Positions 48,765 to 59,210 of a stretch of DNA of 64,000 nucleotides are shown here, piece after piece. Positions within the stretch are counted from its first letter, which is position 1. Each line of letters opens with the position of its first letter. The position numbers and the translations under genes were made by a program. The stretch spans positions 664,001 to 728,000 of the forward strand of contig JAQFVV010012424.1 of assembly GCA_028023455.1 (NCBI GenBank), in the 5' to 3' direction. Origin of the DNA: Epiperipatus broadwayi (Eukaryota; Onychophora; Udeonychophora; Euonychophora; Peripatidae). The notes under the pieces are model-generated. The model was not told the origin of the DNA, did no database searches, and saw only the letters and a list, made by a program, of their open reading frames with translations.

Positions 48765-48990
48765 GGTTTCACTAAAGTTGGAAATTTTATATATTTACTG
48801 TTGCAAGGACAAAATTGAAATTAACCAGATCAATTGGAAAAGTATGCTGCATCAATTGATGTAGCCGTCCTAGTGAAAAATACAAGATGAATCTTCGGTT
48901 ATGCACAGGAAGAAAATCTCAGTTCAAGGCAGATTTTTCTGTCTTGGCAGGCCACAAAAACTTACTGGGCCGCCCACACCTGATGTAAAT

Positions 48991-50519
48991 GAACTTTAAT
49001 TATATAAATAAAAATAATATAAAACAAAATTAGACTAATGAAAATTTTATGCTGCTGCTATTATATTTCCTGAAATGTTTTCTAACTTATTAAGTTCTTT
49101 ATTTTAGGATTCAAAATGATAACTAAATGAGGGCTCACTCATACAGTTAGCTCATATTAAAGACCTCTAATGAGCTAACTAGAGTTAATCTCATAGAATA
49201 ATAATATTTGAAACCCAACTAATCAATGTTAAATTTTTTTTTTAAAAAAGTAGCAATGGCACGTTAATTTTTTTCCCTTTTTTTAGCTTTTTCAATTTTG
49301 ATTGATAATATGATTAGTTAGAAAGTAGTCAAACTTGCATAATGTTGCCATGATACTTTTTAATTGAATGTTTTAATTTATTGGATTGTATTGTTTTTTA
49401 ATGGAAATACAAAAGATCTTTCTTCCCATTTTACTGATTCCAAAAAAATTGCATATAAGACTAAATTAGTGAATCATGAAAGTCAAATTTTCGAAGGAAC
49501 AGGGTTAACATTTAATCAATATTATGACATAAATGACATAAGTGTTTATTTTTATATATGGATGTCAAATATACTTCATCAATGCATATATGTTACTAAT
49601 GGATTAATCTGTATATAAACCATAATTTGTCAATATCAAATAAAATATCAACAATTGCTTTAAAATCTATCTTCAAGCAGTTTATCTTTACCTATTGATG
49701 GGTTTTATTAAAAGTTCTAGGCAGATAAGAATCATAATCTGTTTTAGTCAGGTATTTACTGTAACAGTCAGAAAACGTGTGACTCGTAAACATAGTGCAG
49801 AATTCGACCACCATACAGAACAGCAGCACCATCGAGTAGCGAAGCCACCCGTGGTACTGAGTTCGAACATAGTTTATCGGTTCCACAATACAATCCACGA
49901 AACAACGCATCTGATGCGACATTAGTAAATATTTCCTTAGGCACGGTGGTCAGGGATACGCAAGAGATTCATGATTTTATTCTCGAGTTAGCCAATAATC
50001 AAACTAATATTAATTAAACATTCATATTTACATAATCGAGGAAATATTATATAGAATGGGTATCGAATAAATGAAACGTAACTGCAGACATATAGTTTAA
50101 AATTATTTATTAATACATTTTAATAAAACAATCATTAATAATATTTTATGGACTAACAGCTTCAGTAGCGGGATTTGCAACATGATTATATTTTAAAGAA
50201 TACATTTATTTATTTACACATTATTTTATATTGGGGACTCAGTAGCGATATTTCCGATACTGTAATGTTTACAAAGGGAATTCACTTATTTGAAGGCTTA
50301 ATCTAACTACCTAAAATTCTCGAGTAAGTATTTCTAATGCATGCCTTGGGGAATTTATACCTTTGCAATGCAAGAGTCTAAAGTAAGATTTAAGAGTAGC
50401 GGCGGACATATATTTATTTAATTAAACTATTTATTTTATGACTAAGGGCAAACATTTATTTGAGAGTGAATTACGAAGATAATGCAGAGGCAGAGTGATA
50501 TATAGAATAATAGAATTGA
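48991..50519. other. intronic DNA, no recognised element
   Basis: 49780-49980 is richer in C and G than its surroundings and has overlapping 76-codon frames on both strands (49692-49925), but no domain is recognisable. CAGTAGCG is repeated at 50163 and 50239. Confidence 0.45.
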
Positions 50520-50830
50520 GCAAAGGAACACGTGGTACGCTTTAGAAAAGCGATATGGAATGGCAGTATATCGAAACTGCAATGCCGCGAATGGGTTTAT
50601 AAGAATGTCAGGCTGGTCTCTGCCTCGACCCGACGAAGTAAAGTGTCACATAAGCATAACCAGGGACAAGCGGTCCGTGTCGCAGTTTTGCCGGCTGGCT
50701 GCATGACGTTGTCAAGTCCTACGGGAGCACCCATTATGCCCACTTGTGTAGGACGACTGGGGTTAATTTCAACCCTGAAGAATCCGGAAATTTCACGGCG
50801 GAATGGGTCATCGCATCTCTAAAACGTAAC
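50520..50830 (+). other. GC-rich patch of unknown nature
   Basis: About 300 bp with far higher GC than the window, including CCTCGACCCGACGAAG, GGACAAGCGGTCCGTGTCGC and CCTACGGGAGCACCC. The pattern GGGTTAATTTCAACCCTGAA followed by CCGGAAATTTC includes a CTGAAGA/GAAA pair, but only five bases separate them, too few for a hammerhead helix II. The open frame of 96 codons is not recognised. It may be the end of an unidentified retroelement or a decayed SINE. Confidence 0.4.
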
Positions 50831-52919
50831 ACATGTATACTGTATAAACGATTATGATGAGATTTTAAATAGATTTCTGACTCGGTCCTACATTACCAAC
50901 ATTTATTAAAGAACGTTGCGACTCTCAAAGAAATGTATTTTTCTGGAATTATTCATGATGATTTAGTAAATACAAAACATATATATAAATTGGGAATTAT
51001 TATAACTAATACGTCAGCCATTTGCGAAGTAGTAGACCCCTGCATTACAATAAATGAAGCATTGAATGCGTGTCAATTTATATGAAAGTTAAGTTATTAA
51101 AGAAAGTAAATATTAATGAAAATTTGATACGCATTCATTGTTTTAAGCGATCATAGATTTAAACTTTGAAAATTGAAATAATTATGAGCATGCAATAATT
51201 AAATAATAACTATAGATAGAAATGTAGATTATAGAAATACGCACCCAAGATAGAATGAGGTAAGCTAGATTAGTAGAGAAATTTACACATTAAGTTAATT
51301 ATTCAGTTTTAGCTATACATATGGTAGTTTTTACATTTTATAATTTAGATAAGTATTATGAAGAAGAGCTATAGCATATTATTAGAGTACTCTAGAGTTT
51401 GAACCCAGACAGGTACCTGTTTTATAAGAAGTTTTCTTATTCCATGAGCTAGCAGCAAAAAGTTCACGATTGGCAAGTCTTTCTTGTATTTAGATATTTC
51501 ATTTAATTTCACAGCAGCAGCAGCCTTTTCATTTATTTCAGGCAGCAGATCTTCATGGTGAATTTATGACGGGCAATGGAAAGTTCAGCATCCGATAGGC
51601 CATCTCCCGATGGAGAATAATCTAGGTGCTTTACTGGCAGGAACAAATTATTTTTATATTTTTGGAGACTCTCGGTGATCGAGAGCAAAGCTAAAGTTTA
51701 CGTGAATGTCTCCAGCAAGTCTAAGATGGCCTCTTTTCTTATCTTGATCTCTCACATTTTTGTTAAGATATTTTTAGGTTCTATTTAATCTGCCCTGAGG
51801 ATAATCAATGCATTTAGTTGGTTTTTTTAATTAAAGAAAGCTGCCGTTCTATTGTTTACATTTTACATTTACTAATTACATTTTTGGGGAATTTTTCTTT
51901 AATTAATCTATTATCTATCACTGACCAATGCTTTTAAATTTCAAAAACAAAAAGGTAACATAAGATTATTTTAACTTTTAATTAAATATTACATCAGATT
52001 TTTTTAGAATTATTATTAAATGAAATTTAAACAAAGCAATAAATACGAACTTTGTAATCCAAAATAAATGATTAAAATTATACAAAATTATATAACTAAA
52101 AGAAATCTAAATTATATTATTTTATCCCTATTTATTGCGTTTAATTTGAGATCGAAATGTGTGCGTGTTTATGCTGAATTCTACATATATTTATACATTT
52201 TTAATATTGTTACACACACAATTCGATATCAAAAAGTTTAAATTTGGGCGGGATAGACCGGTCAGTGAGAGACGACAGAAAAAGGTGAAACTTAAAATTC
52301 GAATACGAATCTTACTGTTTCATTACTTTTCCTATTTAAAGGCTTAGACCAAAGTAAAAAGTAGAATCCATCTTTTATTTATATGAGTTGCTTTGGTAAC
52401 AGACTATAGATAATTGATTGTTTTATTAAGGTTTGGCTGTTGTGCTATAAATTAATCTGATTGGCTGTCACATAAGAATGTTTAAAGCGTATCTGTTGAA
52501 GGTTTTAGCTTTCACGTTATTACAATGTTATCTGTTTGCGCTTAATAAATTTGATATACACATTAATCTGTATATATAATGATTTAAAAATATGGATTAA
52601 TAAGAACAGAAGTTTTACACAAAAAAAATAAGCAATAGAAATTAAATTATAAATTAACAAATAGAATTAATATTTGCCTCTCTCTATAAATCCATTAACT
52701 TTAAAAAAAAAAAAAGAAAGTTAAACATTAGTTTACTTTCATATTTAACACCATTCTTTTTTAACAATGCATTTTTCAAGATTTTTACATTATAAGTAAA
52801 ACAAAGCTTTTATTTCTTTAATTATTGCAAAGATATATTTTAAACTGGGTTAAAGTCTTATAGTCAATATTAAAAAAATTGTAATGTAGACTTCTCAGTT
52901 AAATAAGTTATTTCATTAA
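50831..52919. other. intronic DNA, mostly unassigned
   Basis: 51400-51780 is moderately GC-rich (CAGCAGCAGCAGCC, CATCTCCCGATGGAG) with short minus-strand open pieces such as DGLSDAELSIARHKFTMK, possibly an old retroelement. A 51060-51140 stem pairs GAATGCGTGTCAA with TTTGATACGCATTC. Confidence 0.45.
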
Positions 52920-53335
52920 AACAGGCAAAAATCTCTATACACACTCAGTGCAAGCTAGAGTAATCGATGGATTCCAGAAGGTTTGTGCATAAAATCCCCA
53001 TCTAGTGCCTACTCATCCAATATTCCCAAACTAGTTTCTGGCTTGTGGCCTTCGTCAGTGAGGAGCCTTGGATCTGAGAGCAAGGCACCTAGATCTTAGG
53101 ATCTAATGCAACCCTCCAGCAGCCACCTTTTATTTCTACTTAACTACAAAACTATGAGTCTTAAATTGAAAACACCATAATACTTTCAATCCAAGCTTAT
53201 TAGCTTATATAGTCATATAGGTCTGAACTCAGTTCAGTACTTATACATTTTGGTGTCTTTGGTTCTTTAATAACAGTTATAAGCAAGCATAAGAAATGGT
53301 GATCATGTAATGTTTTTTGGCTTATTTCATTAAAT
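52920..53335 (-). repeat. hammerhead family-3 repeat, longest copy
   Basis: About 410 bp from CAGGCAAAAATCTC to GGTGATCATGTAATG. After the ribozyme it continues with CTAATGCAACCCTCCAGCAG, GTCATATAGGTCTGAACTC and TTTTGGTGTCTTTGGTTC. The part around GAACTCAGTTCAG and CATATAGG resembles family 2 (TTAAGTTCAGGCCCATATGA), so the two families are related outside the ribozyme too. Confidence 0.8.
53023..53064 (-). ncRNA. hammerhead ribozyme, family 3, intact core
   Basis: Minus strand. Helix I TCCTCA with TGGGAA (five pairs including G-U, with one mismatch before the last). Core CTGACGA (53058-53052). Stem GGC/GCC with a CACAA loop, bounded by an A-A mismatch next to the core. GAAA. Palindromic ACTAGT. 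GUU triplet, cut after 53029. All invariant core bases are present; the A-A pair in place of the usual G-C closing helix II is the weak point. Confidence 0.68.
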
Positions 53336-53798
53336 TTATGCCAACATAAAAAAAATAAAGATTATCTACAAAGACATTGTCCTGCTAAAACTTTTTTAGG
53401 AAGTGAAATTTTCTGATAATTTTTTTTATTTTAAAATTTTATTAACTTTTTATTTTGCACCATGATTTGTAATTTATAATTTCAAATGTAGTTTTTTGAT
53501 TTTAGATGATTACTAAATATGTTTTAAACCCTCCCCTCTCCCATAATGCTTTAAAATCATTCTGGTATATTTTTTATGGAAGCAGGCATTTGTTTTAAGC
53601 ATAAGCAATATAAAATGATTTATTTTTTATAACTTCCTGTCCACGAAGATTCTATTTCATGAAGCAGGCATAGATTTTATCACAGTGATCATCATGATTA
53701 TACAAAAACATGCATAATAAAGACACAAAGAGTAAGAATCCCCTATGTAATAGGCAATAAATTAAAACAAATGCATTTGTCCTCAAAAAATGACTTAC

Positions 53799-53970
53799 CA
53801 TTGAAGTTTAATGGTTCACATTGATAAAATTGTTCCCAGTCACCTCCAGTTTTAATGTAATCTAAATACCAGCATGAAGACAGAATGGTATGATAACCAG
53901 CCTTAGTTACATTTGCCATTTCTTCAGAATGAGGCTCTTTCCAGACATGGACAATAGTTTCTGGTTTAAT
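53799..53970 (-). CDS. HEXB: beta-hexosaminidase exon (GH20, substrate-pocket segment)
   Basis: Internal exon of a lysosomal GH20 beta-hexosaminidase, which removes terminal N-acetylhexosamines from glycoconjugates. On the minus strand it is bounded by acceptor TTACAG and donor GTAAGT, and is 172 bp (57 codons plus one base). It encodes IKPETIVHVW, then the stretch VTKAGYHTILSSCWYLDYI, then GDWEQFYQCEPLNFNG, matching the human segment around WYLNRI (alpha) or WYLDLI (beta). After the conserved Tyr it has Asp-Tyr where the alpha subunit has Asn-Arg, so the pocket looks beta-like; calling it HEXB rather than simply HEX-like is inference. A Cys replaces the usual Pro before Trp-Tyr. The exon leaves one base (G), which pairs exactly with the two-base start of the exon at 43383. 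Upstream exons with the catalytic Asp-Glu pair were not found before the window ends. Confidence 0.9.
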
Positions 53971-54247
53971 CTGTAACATGAAAAGAAAAAATAAAGAATA
54001 TAGTTAAAAAGCAAAATTTACATGTGACTATCCTACTAAGTAGCAATGCTGAAATTGACTATAAAATTTATGACTTATTTGGATAATTAGGATAAAAAAT
54101 GGATAAAGCTTATGATGTAATTCTCAAACTCACATGCTATAATATAGAGTGACATATTGCTGACAGTGATCAAGTAAACTTTGCCTATCATAGTTACTCT
54201 ATCAGTTTTCAGACAAAGTAATTATATACAGACTATATGTATATACG

Positions 54248-54790
54248 CAGCCAATGCTTAAATAAATCAATAAAATTTCCAATAGATATCAAAATAACAC
54301 TCATTTTTCAGGTAAACTGAATATCAACAATATATTGTCATGACAACATTTTCTACAACCAATGCTAAAATAAACCAATAGAATATTAACAGATCTATTT
54401 TTAATGCAACATTTGCTGCAGCCAATGCTTAAATAAATCAATAGCATATCAATAATCTGTTGTCAAAGTAATATTCACTGCAGCCATTGCTTAAATAAAT
54501 CAATAGAATATCAATAATCTGTCATCGAGGCAGCACTCACTGCAGCCAATGCTTAAAAATAAACCAATAAAATATCAAAAATTTATTTTTAAGGTAACAT
54601 TATGCAGCCAATGCTTAAATAAATCAATAGAATATCAATAATCTGCTCTCAAGGCAACCCTCATTGCAGCCAATATCAAAATAAACCAATAGAATATCAA
54701 CAATCTGTTGTCAAGGCAACACTCACTGCAGCCAAAGCTTAAATAAATCAATAGAATATCATCAATATGTTGCCAAGGCAACACTTTTTT
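54248..54790 (+). repeat. 62-bp minisatellite array, about nine units
   Basis: Unit: GCAGCCAATGCTTAAATAAA, TCAATAGAATATCAATAATC, TGTTGTCAAGGCAACACTCACT. Unit starts near 54248, 54355, 54416, 54480, 54541, 54604, 54666 and 54728. Units vary by substitutions and small indels. Lies in the intron upstream of exon 53799-53970. Not a CRISPR: no spacer/repeat alternation, and the host is eukaryotic. Confidence 0.85.
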
Positions 54791-55494
54791 TTAAGATAAA
54801 TGGGTCCATTGTTATTAGTAATTTCATATATAACAAAGCTGTTTAATGCATACAATGTTACTATATGATAACATAATATCATCCACGAAATATAAAACAA
54901 ATGGAAAACATCACACAATCTGACCATGCCTTTAGTAAACATTCTTTATTAATTACTGATGCTACTTTATAATATAAAAACAAATAAATAGTTATAAAAA
55001 TGCTTCACAGAATCTGAGATTACTATGGTGGTGCTGAAAAGATGAAGTGGAGCATGATTTAAAAAACAATACATATGGATAAATGAAAAAAATTATTCAT
55101 TGTTGATGGTTGTTTGCTATCATTATAACACTATTTATTCTAGCACCTCAATATTGGAACTATACTATAAACTTTAATGAGTTTTTCAGATTACTAAGAT
55201 GTGCAAGACGTTAGATACAAATTCTTTAATATGAATATTTCAGAAAGCATTCACCTTAAAAAATTTGACATTACAATATATATATATTAATAATATTACA
55301 AATCGATGTCTGTATTTCTTCAAAATAATATACGTAAATTTATAAATAAATATTAGAAAATACAGTACTTAAAAGTTTATACAAAAAATATATCTATAAA
55401 CATCACTTAGGCGCGCTTTCAACTATCCTTATAATTTTTGTCAACTATTGCTTTGAAAGGTCAACTTTCCCATAATTCCATGATGTCAACTTTC

Positions 55495-55773
55495 TCATAA
55501 TTCCGTGATCTTAACATTTGCTGCTTGCCTATTGATTAAATCTTGCTTGTATTTATATATTAACATAGCTTCTTTAATTTTTCTTTTATTATTATTTATA
55601 TCAGTTTCCAATATTTTTACGTTACTATAATTAAAATCAAAACCATATATATATGATTTATTATGGTCATAAAAAATGGAAGCTGATAAATTTTCACTAT
55701 TTTTATAATTTTGTTTTGTATTTTGAACCCTTTTTAATAATAATAAATGTTGTTCTTTTTTCCAATTGTGCAT
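55495..55773 (-). pseudogene. Penelope-like GIY-YIG endonuclease C-terminus, left arm
   Basis: 92-codon frame. DFNYSNVKILETDINNNKRK followed by IKEAMLIYKYKQDLINRQ matches the tail of Penelope endonucleases (F-W-NVKIL-E--N--KRKIKEA--I-----LNR). The N-terminal part HNWKKEQHLLLLKRV is a short lead-in; the catalytic GIY and YIG strands are absent. A different family from the 11-15 kb element. Confidence 0.7.
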
Positions 55774-55856
55774 CTTGATTCACCTATATATCCACTGCCA
55801 CCCCTACACACCTATTTGTAAATGATATAATTTTATTTGTCAATAAGGTTTATCTT

Positions 55857-56063
55857 TTGAGTTATTTATTAATTTTTTATGACCATAATAAATCATGTAT
55901 ATATGGTTTTGATTTTAATTACAGTAACGTAAAAATATTGGAAACTGAAAGAAATAATAATAAAAGAAAAATTAAAGAAGTTATGTCAAAATATAAATAC
56001 AAGCAAGATTTAATCAATAGGCAAGTAGCAAACGTTAAGATCACAGAATTATGGGAAAGTTGA
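55857..56063 (+). pseudogene. Penelope-like endonuclease C-terminus, right arm
   Basis: Inverted duplicate of the left-arm sequence: FYDHNKSCIYGFDFNYSNVK then ILETERNNNKRKIKEVMSKY. Synonymous-looking and conservative differences between arms (ETD/ETE, ALI/SKY) show some divergence. Confidence 0.7.
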
Positions 56064-56283
56064 CATCATGGAATTATGGGAAAGTTGACCTTTCAAAGCA
56101 ATAGTTGACAAAAACTACAAGTATAGTTGAAAGCGCTCCTAAGTGATGTTTATATATATATATATTTTTTATAAACTTTTAAGTACTGTATTTTCTAATA
56201 TTTATTTATAAATTTACATATATATACATACAATACTAATAATGAATAATTTGCAAAAGATATTTTCTCTTTATCTTTTATAG

Positions 56284-57159
56284 CAGGGGTGACCAACACA
56301 TTGATTGCAAGTCTCTGGAAGTCAACTGCAAAGCTGACGTGAACATTAACAAATCATAGTGGTAAATTCAGAGCTGATTTGAATAAAAAAAATAAAAATT
56401 AAAAATTAATCTAATTTAAAAATAGTTAAATTTAAAATAATACCTGTTATTGTTGATCTCAGCTGAAAAGAAATTGTTTTTGTACAACACTAGAGCTAAA
56501 ATTCTTAGCAATACTTATTTAATTGCCATTTTAAGGAGAAATTAAAATTTGTCCTGGAGAAACAAGGATTTTAAAACAAAGAAGTTGTGAACTTTTTAGA
56601 ACACTTATCTTACTAGCAAAAAATCAAGGAGATTTAAAAAAAAAAACAGAACTTTTTACTATCTACAAATGAAAATAGATGTCAAAGCATTCTAAACAAT
56701 ATATATATATATTTGGTATATATTTGTTCTATATATTTTCTTAATTTTTTTTTAAAATTCAGGACCAGATCTAGAAAATAATTATCTATAGGTAATTTAG
56801 TAATTGTAATTTAATAAAGTGACATGGACAAATTGTAATACTAGAGGGAGATGAAGTAAATTAATTGTAGTGTTAGTAAAATGTCTTCGACAGTTCGCAT
56901 TTTAATAGAAAAAAAAACATCAATTCATAAGAATCCTCTAATACCTAAAAAGTCCTTATAAAAAAAACACCAATTCGTAAATACATTCTAAAAATAGGAC
57001 TTCGAACTGTTATTTTTTTCCATTCCGGTTTTCATTTTGGCAAAAATAATGTTTTTTTTTCTGTTTTCCGGTTCAAAGCCCTAAGAAAAACGTAGTCGCC
57101 CTCAGGTACACTTTCATCAAAAAAGTTACCCCCAACATCTAAAAGTTTGTCCACCCCTG
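56284..57159. mobile_element. non-autonomous hAT element (MITE-like)
   Basis: Starts CAGGGGTGACCAACAC and ends TTTGTCCACCCCTG. Flanked on both sides by TTTTATAG (56276-56283 and 57160-57167), a perfect 8-bp target duplication. 876 bp, no transposase fragment recognised. The perfect duplication suggests it is younger than the hAT at 46698. Confidence 0.9.
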
Positions 57160-57167
57160 TTTTATAG

Positions 57168-57754
57168 GAATGTTGTATTAAAAAAGCATGCTTTCTTTTA
57201 CATTGTATGTAAACATCGTCAACAATAAAATGTAGCTTACATTATTATGGGAGAATCTAATTTCACAACATGCAATATTTCACATGATAACCAATCCAAT
57301 GTATATATTTACATTAATCCTCTACTGGTTAAGTAAATCTTTTTCTTTGCTGATAATAATAATAAAAAAAACCTATGCAATAAAATATAAAAAATAAATT
57401 TTATTCAGCTTTTGTAAATAAAGGTATAGGCAACCATGATTCATATAAAGAATCAAGCCCATTTTCTTGTATAAATTCTAATCTATTCAAATTGGATATT
57501 AGTTGCAATTTTATTTAAATAATTCTTTGGAAATCTGACTTGTGCATTTCCAAACATGATCATTACACATTTTTATTAGTGAAAGCTAAAAAAATTTTTT
57601 TTTACTTTTTAGTACATTTATATGAATAAAAACATTTTCTTTAAAAAAATTGTTTATATTTTTTATTTTCTATTTTTTAGTTTTATATAATTTGAGATAT
57701 TAAGAAAGAAAGTTTAGATACAAATTAATATCGCTAGATGGCACCACCACAAAG
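57168..57754. other. AT-rich non-coding DNA
   Basis: Nothing recognised. Confidence 0.5.
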
Positions 57755-59210
57755 AGTACCGAATTGAGTGAAATAGAGAGAGCAATAGAAGGACTATGAA
57801 GAGGGATAGAGATACCATTAATAGGTAGCATGGGAATATATACCTTGTCGAATCTTTTTTTTTTGCGGATGTCTTTTTGTGCACAGAAAGAAGAGAAGAT
57901 ATGGAAGTTATGCTGAGGACATGTGCAAGGGTGGGTAAAGAGATGGGGATTAAATTTAGTGAAGAAAAATCAAATATAATTATGGTTAATGCTGGGAAAG
58001 AGAAGACGAAGAATTTTTATTGGGGGATATAAAGTTAAGTGTGGAAAATAGATATAGTTACTTATGAATCATCTTAAGTAATCAGAAAAATTGTTTGGAT
58101 GAATGGAAGTAAAAATTGATAAATGAAGGAAAGAAAAGAAAGGGATTGATAAAGAAATTAACAATGTTTTCATATAATAAATGTGATGTAGCTAGAATTG
58201 TATGGGAGGGAGTTTCAATAGCAGTGTTAACATATGGAAATGATGCGTTATGTTAGTAAAGGAGTGTTAGATTACTTAGAAAAAGTACAAAGGGCAGTAG
58301 GAAAACATGCATTAGATGCAGGTGTGTGGACAGTAAAGGAGGCAATTCAAGGAGAAATGGGATGGTCAACTTTTTATATGAGAGATGCAAAAAGCAAAAT
58401 GAAAATGTTCAGTAGATTGCAGTTTATGGATAATAAAAGAATAGCCAAAATAGTATTTAATTGGGTTATGAGTAAAGCGCAGGAAACAAGATGGGTGAGA
58501 AAGGTAATATGGTATGCAGATTTGGATAAAGAATTTATATCAGTATACTTGTACAAAAGATAGGATGATTGTGTTAGGAGGATTATTGAGTGTTATAGTG
58601 GGAAGGAGTGGGATAGAAGAATAGATGCATTAATAAAGAATAGGGAGTTGGAGAGATGGAGAACTAGTATGGAGAGTAAAACGAGTTTAAATATATATAA
58701 AAGTAAACGGAACACTGGTTGTGAGTTAATTTATGATAATAGTAAGGAAAGTAGTTTATTGTTTAAGGCTCGAACAGGATCTTTAGCAACAAGGGAATAT
58801 ACACGTAAATGGAAAAATATGGGTATTTAGTCTGCAAGTTGTGTAAGGAAGGCATAGAAAATAATAGGCATCTGTTAATTCAATGTAAATGCTTGAAAGC
58901 AGCAAGGGTACAAATAATGAAGTTATGGAAGAATAAATATGAACAAAGTGATTATACAGAAAGTGGGTTATTGGTTTTTATGCTGGGTTTGGGAAAAGAT
59001 AAGGGGGGTTTAGATATGAAGGCCATGGAGTTGACAAAGATTATGTTGTGGAAATGGGATGGATCAGGGTAGAAAAAAATATGGGAAAACTTGGGATGGG
59101 GAATGGAAAGGGGTTCAAAGTGACTAACAGGTTTCTCTGGGCATAGTTGCTGAGAGATTCTTGATTCCGTATAAGGAGAAGTCACAGTGCATCATATCAC
59201 ACCACCCATA
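57755..59210 (+). mobile_element. 5'-truncated LINE copy, same family as 36.3-39.8 kb
   Basis: Begins within the RT (ERAIEGL..GIEIPLIGSMGIYT, with the catalytic box damaged to FADVFLC), then KEMGIKFSEEKSNIIMVN. It continues through the C-terminal domain (YLEKVQRAVGKHALDAGVW, AIQGEMGWSTFYMRDAKSK), KLCKEGIENNRHLLIQCKC (Cys/His cluster) and the 3' GCTGAGAGATTC and CATCATATCAC tail. Less decayed than the copy at 36 kb: open pieces of 109, 60 and 87 codons at 58234-59072. Confidence 0.87.

Larger units (their letters stand above)
46698..48982 (-). mobile_element. complete hAT transposon, GTF2IRD2/ZBED type, inactivated
   Basis: Terminal inverted repeats start CAGGTGTGGGCAA and end CCGCCCACACCTG. 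Flanking octamers ATCTAAAT (46690-46697) and ATGTAAAT (48983-48990) differ at one base: an 8-bp hAT target duplication. 2285 bp, with one transposase on the minus strand and a mini-SINE inserted near its left end (46836-46936). Located inside the 10.4-kb hexosaminidase intron. Confidence 0.9.
55396..56160. repeat. large inverted repeat carrying a second Penelope endonuclease fragment
   Basis: Arms of about 285 bp (55396-55680 and 55868-56158) with an AGTTGACCTTTCAAAGCAAT-type outer part. A TCAACTTTCCCATAATTCC segment is doubled in the left arm. Both arms encode the same Penelope endonuclease C-terminus. Confidence 0.85.

Noticed and set aside
49692-49925. Overlapping 76-codon frames on both strands as a gene
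   Set aside because: No recognisable domain and no splice context; mutual open frames in short DNA are not evidence of coding.
50690-50760. Ribosomal RNA fragment suggested by CCTACGGGAG
   Set aside because: The match is ten bases only; the flanks do not follow any rRNA I know.
54248-54790. CRISPR-like array
   Set aside because: Contiguous diverged minisatellite units without spacers in animal DNA.
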